DNA from: Echinarachnius parma
Lineage: Eukaryota; Echinodermata; Echinoidea; Clypeasteroida; Echinarachniidae
DNA length: 64,000 bases
Direction: 5' to 3'
Assembly (NCBI GenBank): GCA_037951105.1
Contig: JBAMJV010007970.1
Coordinates: forward strand, 1 to 64,000
Below, piece by piece: positions 10,037-21,003 of this stretch. Positions within the stretch are counted from its first letter, which is position 1, and each line of letters begins with the position of its first letter. Under the pieces are notes generated by a model. It saw only the letters and a list, made by a program, of their open reading frames with translations, did not search any database and was not told the DNA's origin. Made by a program: the position numbers and the translations under genes.

Positions 10037-10315
10037 TTAATTGTTGAATGACAAATTACTGTCGCGACCATGGAAGGACAGATATGCAAAATGTGCACCA
10101 TTTTCTGAATTTTTAGATTTGAATACCGCCATGTTATACATGAAATGCATCTCTAGGATATTCTTTGGAACGTATTGATATCCACGGGTAAAAATATTCT
10201 GTATTTCTTTTTAAATTACTCTTTGGGAAATCTGGACGAGCATCTTTCGCAAGCTAAAACAAGAACTCCGCTCGCAGAGAGGCTTTTATAACACGCATCT
10301 CTATGCTGAGCGGGC
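10037..10315. repeat. Dispersed repeat R1, copy 1
   Basis: Matches 27840-28125 closely and in the same orientation. Shared marker stretches are ACCGCCATGTTATACATGAA, ACGGGTAAAAATATTCTGTA and AAGCTAAAACAAGA. No terminal structure was recognised, and the family is unknown. Confidence 0.8.
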
Positions 10316-10476
10316 AAAAAAAATCAATATGCTCTGCTTTGTTTGTTTTGTTTTTATTAATTTTGTTTGTTTGCTGAGCGGGCAAAAAATAAATATGCTC
10401 GCCGGAGCCCGCTTTGCTTGCTTTGTTTTTATTTATTTTGTTTGTTTTCTGAGCGGGCATATTGAAAAAAAGGCCC
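10308..10476. repeat. Tandem repeat, about 70 bp, 2.3 copies
   Basis: The unit starts CTGAGCGGGCAAAAAA, contains TATGCTC and a TTTGTTTGTTTTG-rich part, and restarts near 10308, 10373 and 10449. The copy at 28112-28170 holds a single unit, so the tandem expansion is local. Confidence 0.75.
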
Positions 10477-10990
10477 GCTCGTTTAACCAATCAGATTGCA
10501 GGATTCTTGATGTGAGGTATATAATTATAATTATATATTGAAACAAATCGGTTGCCAGAAATAAGAGATTACCAAGCAATAATGTGCATTTACCCAATAT
10601 AAATCTATGTTATCTCTGAATGTTGCAATTACAAAAACTTCAGTTTGCGTCTGAAGAAGATTCTGCAGAATCGAAAAATCTCTCCTAGTATAATCCATGA
10701 ATCGATAATGTAGGCCCCATATTGACTCGCAGTTTTTAGCACTAAATATTTTGCATCAATAACAAAAACTCTTGTAGTTGCAGCCCTAATCAGCACCCCA
10801 CTCATCATTAGCCTATGCTGCTGCTAAGGGCTAATTTCACCTGTATGAGTAATTCGTGGTAATTGAGATTTTGCACTTTTTAGTTTATAGTCAAAACGAC
10901 ATTATGAAAGAACTAAATATATCACATAATTCTGTGTAATAGCATTAAACCTAGACAAGCTGAATTCTTCAGGATAGATCCACACATTTG
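10477..10990. other. Spacer with no supported feature
   Basis: No coding signal. A short stretch near 10650-10680 (CTGAAGAAGATTCTGCAGAA) resembles motifs found at the ends of some retroelement frames, but too little remains to call it. Confidence 0.35.
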
Positions 10991-11129
10991 TTGGCATCCT
11001 CTACCAAAGCGTGCCCACGACTTGGCATTCATAACTACAAGAACCCATGCTCTGTGCAATTTTTATAGAGCATCGGTTCTTTTAGTCATGCATTCCAAGT
11101 CGTGGGCACGCTTTCGTATAGAATGCCAA
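10991..11129. mobile_element. Hairpin MITE, about 140 bp
   Basis: Two arms that include AAGCGTGCCCACGACTTGG and its complement pair across nearly the whole length, leaving a short loop near 11055-11065. Ends read TTGGCATYCT and its inverse. No coding capacity. Confidence 0.75.
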
Positions 11130-12279
11130 AGTTAATTTCCCTAAAATATATTCAATGAAAGGAGAACGCACAAACAATTCTTTGAAATGAAGTACGATTC
11201 ATGGTCAAAAAGAAAATTGAAAACGTGAAGTTGATATTAAGGTACAGATCATTAATCAAGCTGAACGATTAATTTTCTAGTCGGCATTTCTCAATGTATG
11301 GCTACATGACGTAGGCTAACAATTACATGTAGGGGCCTTAAATAGGGTGGCAAACTTTGACCCACTGTGGAATCATTTGTTAAAACTATTTTTTTTAAAT
11401 AGATTGTTGTGATTTTTCTGAATAGACCTAGTAAAGCCGCAAAAGTGACTTGGTTGAGGAGTTATGTTGCCAGATCTCTACAAAAACGAGGTACACCACT
11501 TTTTAAAGATTATTTGCAGCTACATAATATTTTAAAGATCTACCAAGACGATGTGTTCCTAAATGCACGAAAATAGTCAAGTGTTAAATGAAATTGATAG
11601 GCACTTGACTTCCTACCTAACTTCTATTGATTGTAGAGGAATTTGGATCTATGTAAGCTTGTATGAAGAACTCGCTCAAGATGATGTTGGCAATTTGATT
11701 TGGCACTCGGGGGGTTAAAGAATAAACTAGAACATTTATAATGTTGTCAAGCTCATGAATGTATATTAAAAGTATCACATAATGGTAACAACATTTGCAA
11801 TATAAACATACATTTGGGCATGTGCAAGCTTGATTATTTCATATTATAAAACTATCATTACATGAAGATGTAGAATGACTTCTGATTACTAGTTACTTTG
11901 CAAGGATATCAAAATATATTTTTGTAAAATATGTATTGCATGCCTATTTTATAATATAGATAAAACACATTTGAGCATGGATTTTTAAATATTGTGATGA
12001 CCATGATGGTGTTTATTTGTGTATGGTACTGTGAACAGATTATGAAAGAAAATGGTCACGCATGCATGTATATTTAATATGAAATAGTGCAAACATTAAT
12101 GAGATTGGATGTAGGTCAATACATAGGGTAAGCAATGGTCATGCATGGTCAACTCAAGTCACAATACTCATAGAATCTGATCTATTGATTTGTCCTTCGA
12201 TGCACACAATAACAAAATTTGATTGGATAGTACAGACACCCAAACTGCTTAGGGTATGGTCACACGATACTTGCGACGA
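11130..12279. other. Spacer with no recognised feature
   Basis: AT-rich DNA over 1.1 kb. I found no repeats, exons or RNA genes in it. Confidence 0.4.
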
Positions 12280-12730
12280 CCCGCAACGGTAGTTACTTTT
12301 GAGCCAAACGTAGCGTGAGGGCCAGGCGTTCATGAATAAACATAAGGTCATGACGTCACGGTACGTCATCTGCTTATGAATATTCATGACTAGGATTAGG
12401 GTCCGGGTGAGTTTGAGGGCTTATAGTTACAATGAAACCAACATCGATCACCAGCCGTTGACGTGGCCTAGTGGTCACGCTGCCTAGTGGTCACGCTGTG
12501 GACATAAACACTTGAGGTCATGGGTTCGAATCCTCTATTGGACTCTTCTTTTCTTTTGCCATAAAATATAGTGAGTAGCGGTTCATTTAGTGAATGTATC
12601 ATGCAGAGTTTTCACTCAAGTCTGAAATGACGTATCGTGATGTCATTACCCTATGATTATTCATGAACGCCCAGCCTAGCACTGGCCCTCACGCTACTGT
12701 TGGCTCAAAAGTAACTAACTACCTTGCAAT
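12280..12730. mobile_element. Foldback element enclosing a tRNA-like promoter
   Basis: The left arm at about 12286-12377 (GTAGTTACTTTTGAGCCA, GCGTGAGGGCCAG, GCGTTCATGAATAA) is repeated inverted at about 12605-12728. The loop contains the tRNA-like segment described separately. Some insertions distinguish the arms. Confidence 0.75.
12455..12545 (+). mobile_element. tRNA-derived SINE head with duplicated A box
   Basis: A box TGGCCTAGTGG at 12464-12474 and B box GGTTCGAATCC at 12523-12533. The 16-base stretch CCTAGTGGTCACGCTG is exactly duplicated (12467-12482 and 12483-12498), which doubles the A box. Stem pairing is too poor for a functional tRNA. These boxes would be RNA polymerase III promoter elements in a SINE. 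Confidence 0.7.
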
Positions 12731-12839
12731 ACATCGAGAGCGGCCGTTATTACATTGTCCAGCTCCTAAACGTCAACATTAACACGCATCAAATAGTGGA
12801 ATACACCAAACAAGGGCCGTATTACTATGGTGGCCCCGG

Positions 12840-13140
12840 AGGGACATCGTGAATCGTGAACTTTGATTCACGATTCACGATGAGTCGCATATTGTATTGC
12901 GAACTTTGATTCACGATTTGCAAAATCGTATATTTTATTGCAAATTTTGATTCACGATTTGCAAAGTCGCATATTTTATTGCGAACTTTGTTGCAATATT
13001 CACGATCAAATTTGCAAAATCGCAATTTTTTTTCAATATTCACGACGTTAAGATATACAATTCGTGAACTTTGTCTCAAGATTCACGACGAGATATTCAG
13101 GACGGGGATATTCACGATATCGCGAATTTGGTGTCGTATA
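12840..13140. repeat. Minisatellite, period about 41-44 bp
   Basis: Units built on GATTCACGATTTGCAAA followed by a TCGCATATTTTATTGCGAAC-like part restart at about 12864, 12908, 12949 and 12990, then decay. Each unit contains ATTCACGAT and often its inverse, so the array is rich in small hairpins. The first 35 bases fold back perfectly (CGTGAATCGTGAA pairs with its inverse). Confidence 0.75.
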
Positions 13141-13184
13141 GTTGATTGTGAATTTGTTTCTACTTGCTTGAGCGGTATTCTTTA

Positions 13185-13549
13185 TCAGTCCTCCTCGGTT
13201 TGAGGGCGTTTGAACAGAGAATGGGAGCATTATATATGGAGGGGAGAGAAGGAGAAGCTATAGAGCATAACAATGTTTTCTGGGTGGCTAGGGGTAGCCA
13301 TGGGGTAGCCGGGGGGGGGGGGGGGGTGCGGGTTGAGGGGATATAACGGAGTATTACCTCGTCGGCTTGAGGGGTTTAACTAATCATGAACAAAGATGGG
13401 ATTTCTATGGGGAGGGGAAAATGTGAGAGGGCAAAATAATATTTTCTGGATGGCTAGGGGTAGCCAAGGGATAGACAGGGGGGGGGGGGGGGGGGGATGC
13501 GGGTTAATGGGATATAACGGAGTTTATATTACCTCCTCGGTTTGATGGG
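13185..13549. repeat. G-rich tandem array, left segment
   Basis: About two units of roughly 180 bp. Each reads AACAAAGATGGGA-like, GGAGGGGA, TTTTCTGG, TGGCTAGGGGTAGCCA, a run of 13-18 G, GCGGGTTGAGG, GATATAACGGAGTAT and ACCTCCTCGG. The array is interrupted at 13549 by a TIR element and resumes at 18218. Confidence 0.8.
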
Positions 13550-13901
13550 GGGCAATTCCACGCCAAAGTGGACATTTGACCAAAAATTGTACAAGCATTT
13601 TTATGATACAAATTTGGTATCAAATCAAAGCTTAAATTCTATATTTTTGGAATTCAATGAGAAAATTTTAGTTTTACATAATTTTAGTTGTTTTTTTATA
13701 ATAACTTTATAACCATAATTTAACCCCACAAATTTGACATTTTTGTGAAAAAGTGTTTTGATCCTGTGTTTGTTTTATATTTCCCCAGTTAAGCCTAAAA
13801 ACCATTATTCTGACTCCTGAGATATTTCGTAAAATAGTAAATTTGTATGATTTATTTGATTTGTTATGCTTCAATGACTTCTTATTTTCAGCCTATGAAA
13901 A

Positions 13902-16900
13902 TGTCCTTCCGTTACCGAAAAATCAATATTTTTAATTTTGTGGCTCACATAGTTGTTGGAGCGCAGACCAATCTTCAGTGCAAAGCAAGTTCAAGTAGGC
14001 CTTCGCATTGCTAACAATTGTATTACTCAGTGTAACTTCGTTAATTAATAAATAACAAAAGAAAATGTCCTTCCGTTACCATACACATGGTAACAGATGG
14101 ACAAGGTACCTCATATTACATATTATGACAAAATTTATGTTCAAAAATTGGTCTCTCATATATGAAAACCCAAAATAATGAGACAATACCTGCAATGGCC
14201 AGCTATTAGTGGCGTAGCGTGGTCAGACTAGTAATTTTCTGTGTTTCAACCAATCAGATTTGTGCATTTAGAACATTTGATCTGGCTCACAATTGATTTT
14301 ATCTCTTTCTGCAACAGGGCCCATGTACCATGATGACATTTGTCTGGATTTCTATATTGTATGGGGATTAGTAGGTCTATTTAACTGTGGTGAGCCAGGG
14401 TGTGAATAGGCTCTGATCATGACTTTGAATAGGTCTTTTTTTAAACAATACACCCCTATAGAATTCTTGGACATGGGTGTAGGTCTAAAATAATTAAATT
14501 TTACATGAAATTTCCAAACTAAAAACAAGGCTGTAGAAAAAGCAAGAAAGAATATATCTCCAATTCTTTCATATGTTGTAGAAATTATATCAAGCTAAGA
14601 TTTAAGCAAAACAAATTCTCAAAATTATTTGATCCACGAGGTAAAACGGAAGGTCAAAATCTAAGGTCAAAGATTATCGTATCCAAACTCGCTCATGCAT
14701 GAACACAAATGGCATAAATGGATTGCACATAACACCCCCAGTCCAATGACACCATTACAAAATAAATTGACCCAACGGTTTATGGACAATGGCCATTTGA
14801 AAAATGGTGCCCACGCCCATTTCTTACAAAACTCCCCCATAAGAATCGACCATAGCGCCAAAACCATTGGGCGGATTGGGCTAAAACTGAAATATTTGCA
14901 CTTTTAAAGGTTGAAATATCATACATACCAAATATTAGCAAATTTTAAGGGGGCTGCGATGAAAATGTTCACTTTTTTTAAAGGTGATTTGCCATGGAAT
15001 GACCCTACTGTGTCATATCATACATTATAGTCCATTATGTCCTTCCGTTACCGAACATTGGTCCGCTTTGTGTGAAATAACTCAAATATCTGCGGACAAA
15101 TATTAATAGAATATAACAAGAATGAAATGTGTACCCTTAAAATATTTTGTATTATTCAATATCACAGAGTTTTAGTTAAAACTGATTTGATAACAAAACC
15201 TTGTCCATTTTGGTGTCCTTCCGTTACCGACCTCATTTTAGTTAGGCGGCTAAGGGTAACAATTGTGCACTTTTTGAAAGAAGTATGAAAGTCCTACCAT
15301 ATAATCTTCATTATATGTGAATTATTTTCCCTCGTGGAAGTTTGCTCAATTTGACCCCAAGTGACCTTTAGAGGTCATGACCTTGTTACCACCATATTTT
15401 ACCGATTTGAGGCATCATTCTTAACGATTCTCCTATATTTCGTTTTAAATATGATTGTAGCAGTTAGCCTCGCATCCGCGGGGTGACAATTATCTAATTT
15501 AAAGATGTTGGGGTCATGGGTTTAAAGGTTATGGAGCTCATTATCTATGTACTTATCAATGTCATTGAAGTAAATAAATAGTCCTGTAGACGGATCTATA
15601 CTTGTGTATTAGACCTGGAGACGTTCTTTAGTCTAACATGTTTTATTGATTCATATTCTAGAAGGTTTAAGAATACATTTTAGCTTTGTTCCCACCTTTT
15701 AATGTTAATTAGCTAATTTGCATATTTGTGTATAAAGGTCAGGGGTCATTTTCAATCTCGGAATAGTAAAATATTGATAAAACAAGTATTGTAGGGTATT
15801 TTGGGGCAAGGATTCCATTTCTGGTGCTCGTTTGTAAGTGCCAAATGGGAAAAATCCAAGATGGCTGCCTCTAATTTGCATATTTATGAATATTATTGAT
15901 TTTCAGTGGCTACAGCCCCTTATAAGCAATGATTCCAGATTATTATTTGTCAGTTATGTTCTAAGTATGTATTTAAGATATCAAAGATTAGTTGCCATAA
16001 AGGAAACCTCTAGCAATGCATATTATTTGCATAATTAGGTATTTTATATAATTTGTATATTTCCCCAAATCGAGTATATTGGGAACCAGGACGGTAAAAA
16101 TGACAAGTAATACCACTTTTCCAAGGTTTTAGGGGGCAACAGATCCATTTTTGATAATTACTTCCCTGTTTAACCGTGGCAACCATCTAAAATCCAAGAT
16201 GGCTGCTCCCCAAATTACACATGCTATGATACATGACTGTATTATTTCGGTTCAATATTAGATCGATATTATAATATTTGGACTTTTAATTATTGGAATA
16301 AGTAACTAGAATACTTGAATCATGATGTAGTTGTTTGCTTACAGTAAACAAATCATACTGTTATAAAATAAATGCAATTAAAGTGGCAAATAGCATTTTT
16401 CCTTCAAAATTACAAAGGCGGCCATCTTGGATTTAAGTGGGTTGCCAAGGTGATACGTCTAACTAAGTATCATGGATGGATTTGTTGCCCCCTTAAACCT
16501 TGGAAAAGTGGTATTCCTTGTCATTTTTACTTCCTGGGTTCCCAATATACTCGATTTGGGGGAATATGCAAATTAGGTAAAATACCTAATTATGCTAATT
16601 GTATGCATTGCTAGAGGTTGCCGATGTGGCAACCAAGCTAAATTATCTTTAACACGCATTTAGAGCATAATTGAGGAAAATCGTCTGTAATTATGATTTA
16701 TAAGAGGCTGTAGCCACTGAAAATCATTAATATTCATAAATATGCAAATTAGGGGCAGCCATCTTGGATCTAAGGGTGTTGCCCATATGGCACTTCCAAA
16801 CGAGCACCAGAAATAGAATCCTTGCCTCAAAATACCCTAGAATACTTGTTTGTTATCCATGTTGTACAATACCTAGCAAAAAAAATTACCCCTGACACTA

Positions 16901-18206
16901 TTTCACAAATATGCAAATTAGCTAATTTAGTTTATAATGCTTTAAAAATAGTTGCCCAATGTTGCCATGGTAGCAACAAAGCTAAAATATATTCTTAACC
17001 CTTCTAGAATATGAATCAATAACAAAATGTTGGACTGAAGAACGATAAGTAAACTTTAGACACATGTGAAAAGTGAGGGGGGAGGGGGGGTCCCACTCCT
17101 TTTCATTTACCTCATACAATTACCCCATAAAATAATCATATATATTATAATAATGGACAATATGATTTTCAGGTCACTTTTAACCCATAAACATATTAAG
17201 GAAAAAATAAAGTCATGTTAGATACCCATACAATGGTGTAATAATGCACTTTGCACCCCCTTTCTTTCAAGACCCTGTCACGCCCCTTATGGTCATAATT
17301 AGCAAACTTCCACGGGGGAAATTAAACGTTATGATAATATGATCTATCTGTGAAAAATTCACACTTCTTTCATTTTGTGCACAATTGTTATGATTCCAGG
17401 CCCTTAGCAGCCTAACTATTTGTATGCATATTCAATAATGTGCGGAGATAAACAAAATAAAAAATTATGGGACCTTAAAACTGTATGTTTTGGAAGTATT
17501 GTTATCAAAATAGACTGTTCTAACAACACAAGTATTTAAAAATGTCTTTCTTAAAGTTGACAATTTGTGTCTGAGTGTCCTTCCGTTACCATGGATTGAC
17601 CATGAATAAGAGCCATTGGAGCATGAAATATAGTAAGAAAAAAATAGAAATGTAAATGATTGTGATGTCCATATGCTATCCATGATACAAACTCATTTTA
17701 GACCACAAAAGAGATGTTTCCTTCTCATAAATGGTCTTTAAATTTCAAAATTAATTTTATTGTACAATTCATATAGACTTTTCAGAGGTCCTTCCGTTAC
17801 CGTCCTTCCGTTACCGTCCTTCCGTTACCGAACACTGGAGTAATTAATTTCTCATAATTAATATACCAATGTAGATATTTTTCTTAAAAGGTGGTGTTAT
17901 ACTCTGTGAACATAAGGAAATTGACTAGTAGCCAACTTAACATGATAAACCTCGTAACTTCACAGAGATTGGGTCATAACTAAAAAACTAAAAAATCCAT
18001 GTCCATTTTGGCGTCCATCCGTTACCGGCCTCATTAGTGTCCATATCTAATTTACATAATGCGGTCAACATTTTAGAAATAGTGGAAATCAAAGGTGTCC
18101 CAACAAGGATCAAAGACATGCCATTTAGAATAAAAAATCAAAAGCAGGATCCTGGAACTATTTGATTTAAGTTCCAAAATTGTGTCTGAATGTCCTTCCG
18201 TTACCG
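13902..18206 (+). repeat. Dispersed 15-base motif GTCCTTCCGTTACCG, about ten copies
   Basis: Copies start near 13903, 14067, 15040, 15215, 17577, 17788, 17802, 17816, 18013 (one change) and 18192. The three from 17788 to 17830 are in perfect tandem with a 14-base step. All are in the same orientation, and degenerate inverse copies occur near 14090 and 14647. Their restriction to the end regions of the element suggests protein binding sites. Confidence 0.8.
15241..17416. mobile_element. Long foldback element, about 2.2 kb, TA target
   Basis: Ends GTTAGGCGGCTAAGGG and inverse CCCTTAGCAGCCTAAC, flanked by TA on both sides (15239-15240 and 17417-17418). The arms of roughly 1 kb pair along most of their length around a centre near 16300. 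Marker pairs are CCACTTTTCCAAGGTTTT with its inverse, and TTTGCATATTTATGAATATT with its inverse. A second, end-trimmed copy lies at 26412-27470. The TA duplication suits the Tc1/mariner superfamily, but no transposase is present. Confidence 0.75.
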
Positions 18207-18217
18207 TGGAATTGCCC

Positions 18218-18745
18218 TGGGGTTTAATTAAATATGAACAAAGAATGGGACTACTAATGTATATGGGGAGGGGGAAAAGGGGGATGGCTAGGGGAGGCCA
18301 AGGGGGGGGGGGGGGAGGGGAAGGGGGTGCGGGATAAGGGGATATAACGGAGTATAATACCTGCTCGGCTTATGAGGTTTAACTAAATATGAATAAGAAA
18401 TGGGACTTCCATGGAGGTTGCTGGTTAAGGGGATATACCAAAGTGTCTATTATCTTCTTGGTTTGAGGGGAAAGTAATATTAACAGAGAATCATGGGACT
18501 ACTATAGGGAGGGGGGAAAGGGGGACTCGTTTTCTGGATGGCTAGGGGTAGCCAGGGGGGGGGGGGTGTGCTGATTAAGGCGGATATAAAGGAGTATATT
18601 TTACCTCTTAGGTTGAGGGGGTTTTATTAAATAGCAGTCCCATTCTCTGTTCATTTTATTTTAATTAAACCCCCTGAAACCAAAGAGGTAATTGTATACT
18701 CCTTTATATCCCCTTAACCCGCACCCCTTGACTAGCCTTGGCCAT
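18218..18745. repeat. G-rich tandem array, middle segment, with orientation switch
   Basis: Three or so variable units continue in the same orientation as 13185-13549. Near 18617-18683 the sequence reverses, so units from 18640 on read as C-rich. The junction itself can fold back (GAGGGGGTTTTATTAAAT pairs with ATTAAACCCCCT). The segment is cut at 18745 by the BEL/Pao element. Confidence 0.75.
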
Positions 18746-19884
18746 CTATAGCTACAGGTGAGGCGAACAAAGGAACTTTCGACAAAGGTTTCTACAGAAG
18801 CATCTTGACTTTATTGCTGATATGTTTCAATCGCTCCGTCGTTCCGTAAACTCCGTGAAAACTGAAACAGTAACACATATGGAGGCATCATAAGTACATG
18901 TATGAAATAGTGACATTTCTTGAACAGTTAAAAGATATTGACCATAGGCATAAACAACAATTATCCTGGCTCATCGAGTTAGAAATCAATCATTCTTATA
19001 ATAAACATCTTGATTCAGAAATGTCTAACAATTTGACATAAGTCAATGTACAGCGTCATTTGCTATCATAATAACATTTACTATGGAATGCCTTCATAAA
19101 CAAATATGCTTGAATCAAAGCTTGGCCTGCATTTTATGGCATGACCTTGTCCTTAACTTTGACATTCAAACTCAACATGAGAATTAATCTTTTCTAACTA
19201 GTTTAACTAGTTATTTCAAATTACTATCATAAATGCATCTCTTGCACAACACAACATCATTATATAACATCATCCTCAAGTGTCATAGCTTATAAAAGAA
19301 GTTATAAATCTTGCCCGGATTCTATCCACTCATGTAATGTAATATCATGTACTATGTAATGTACATGTACTGTACTATATAACATGCATAACATAACCCA
19401 CACTGGATAACTCAAATCAAGCAACTAATTTACACCTTTAGCAAACACTGATTTATAAATGAGTAAGTTAATATGATAAACTGACCTCTTTGCCTCTTTA
19501 GGAGCACTAGAAAGAGTAGCTGGCTGGCAGGATGCTCTGAACTTAAGCTGATTTAGGAGCTCAACAAAATTGCTTCTTATCTGTAAGGGACTCCATGATG
19601 CTCTAAAGTTCAAACACCAGCTGGCGCTATGTCAGTAATTTACAAAACTATATAGTTCCAAACACAAGATGGCGCTATGCCAGTAAAATCTATGAGAGGC
19701 TGGCTCACCTTGAATAACAGTAATATGGACCTACATAGAAACAATAAATCATTAATTGTGTAATACATACAAATAACACTGAGTCAAACAATGAAATCAG
19801 CAAAATACTCTGGAATTTAGCAGTGAAATATATCATCAATTTTAAATAAGAAAAAAGGACATTTTTCAAAGACCTTTCATTACA
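18746..19884 (-). repeat. LTR, downstream copy (no later insertion)
   Basis: In element orientation it starts TGTAATGAAAGG and ends ACCTGTAGCTATAG. It matches the upstream LTR over its full 1,139 bp. It preserves the uninterrupted TTAA at 18928-18931, which serves as the empty site for the insertion in the other LTR. A purine-rich stretch lies just inside it. Confidence 0.85.
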
Positions 19885-21003
19885 TGGCTCCTTTAAATTT
19901 ATCAAATTTACCAAACTTTGTAACTTGAAAAATGAGCTGTATAAGTACTGCAAACTTCAACTTGACTATATAGTGTCTTGCATAAGTCAAATAATCTAAA
20001 CCTCGACTAACATTTCATCAATTGAGCGATAAATTAAATACCACCTTCTCACTTATCAAAATGCACACTGCAAGGCATAAGAATGGATATACATTTTAGG
20101 TCTACATGTTTATGCAAATAATCAATTTTTCAAATTTGGACACCCTTTATCCTTTATCAAATTTCCAATGATGCAATAAACTGCAGAGTGTAATATCCAT
20201 TCCTACTAATACAGTGCATGTCTTTCCAAATTTTGAAGGTTTTAACTAAAATTATTTTCTTCCACTTTCAGAAGAATAGCAAACCATTATTGTTTACATT
20301 TTAGGCACGATTCGGTAAGTGATAATCAAATAATTAATCAAATTTAGTTGAGCTATTCTTGCATCAAGTTTCTAGAATGTAACTTACAAATTCAAATAAC
20401 ATGCAAAGTATTTGATTCAAATACAATGCGAATATATTGACCAAACGAGGTACAATTTCTAATTACTATCCAACCTTGGAGTGGTTAGACAATAATACTT
20501 TTCTTCAGTTTAAAAGGAATCTCTTCAATAATTTGCTTTCTTCGATAATAGCCAAAATAATTACCGAAACACATGTATTCCTAAATCTTTAAATGTATTA
20601 GTCTTGTTTGAGACTTCAATAAAAAGGAACTTGTGTAGTCTTAAAATTCAGACTCTAAAGGACTTTTTAAGATTAAATAATAATCTTCACATGCAGAGCC
20701 TATGAAATGAGGCGCACAAGGCTGAAAGTAAGTGTTCTCATTCAGACCCTATTATAAGGATAGACAAATACGTAGTCTCGAATTCAGTCCAGTCAGGTAT
20801 TTAGTCTACAGTTCAGACCTGACTTTGAAATTTTGTAATCGACGGGTTCATGGTTCCTTGGCTGGGAATTCTACTTGGTCTTCTGTGGGAAGTAACAAAA
20901 CTACTTCGTGAATGGGCGATCTAAGTAACTTAATAAAACAGTTCGCTTTCCTGATGCGGTTAGATTTCGATCACCCACTGCTACCTAGACCTAACGAACA
21001 TGA

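Larger units (their letters stand above)
13550..18217. mobile_element. 4.7-kb TIR DNA element with repeated GTCCTTCCGTTACCG motifs
   Basis: The ends are GGGCAATTCCACG and its exact inverse at 18205-18217. It interrupts a G-rich array unit, and TGGG(G) flanks both sides as a likely short target duplication. About ten direct copies of the 15-base motif GTCCTTCCGTTACCG lie in the two end regions. No long open frame is present, so the element is non-autonomous. A 2.2-kb foldback is inserted in it at 15241-17416. I cannot assign a superfamily. Confidence 0.7.

Noticed and set aside
12455-12545. A working tRNA gene
   Set aside because: A box duplicated, stems unpaired and no acceptor stem.
16372-16614. 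Similar frames in the two foldback copies (GHLGFKWVAKVI here, SHLGFKKVAMVL at 26923-27174)
   Set aside because: They come from the same repeat arm and its complement has equal claim. No start context or family match. Treated as chance.
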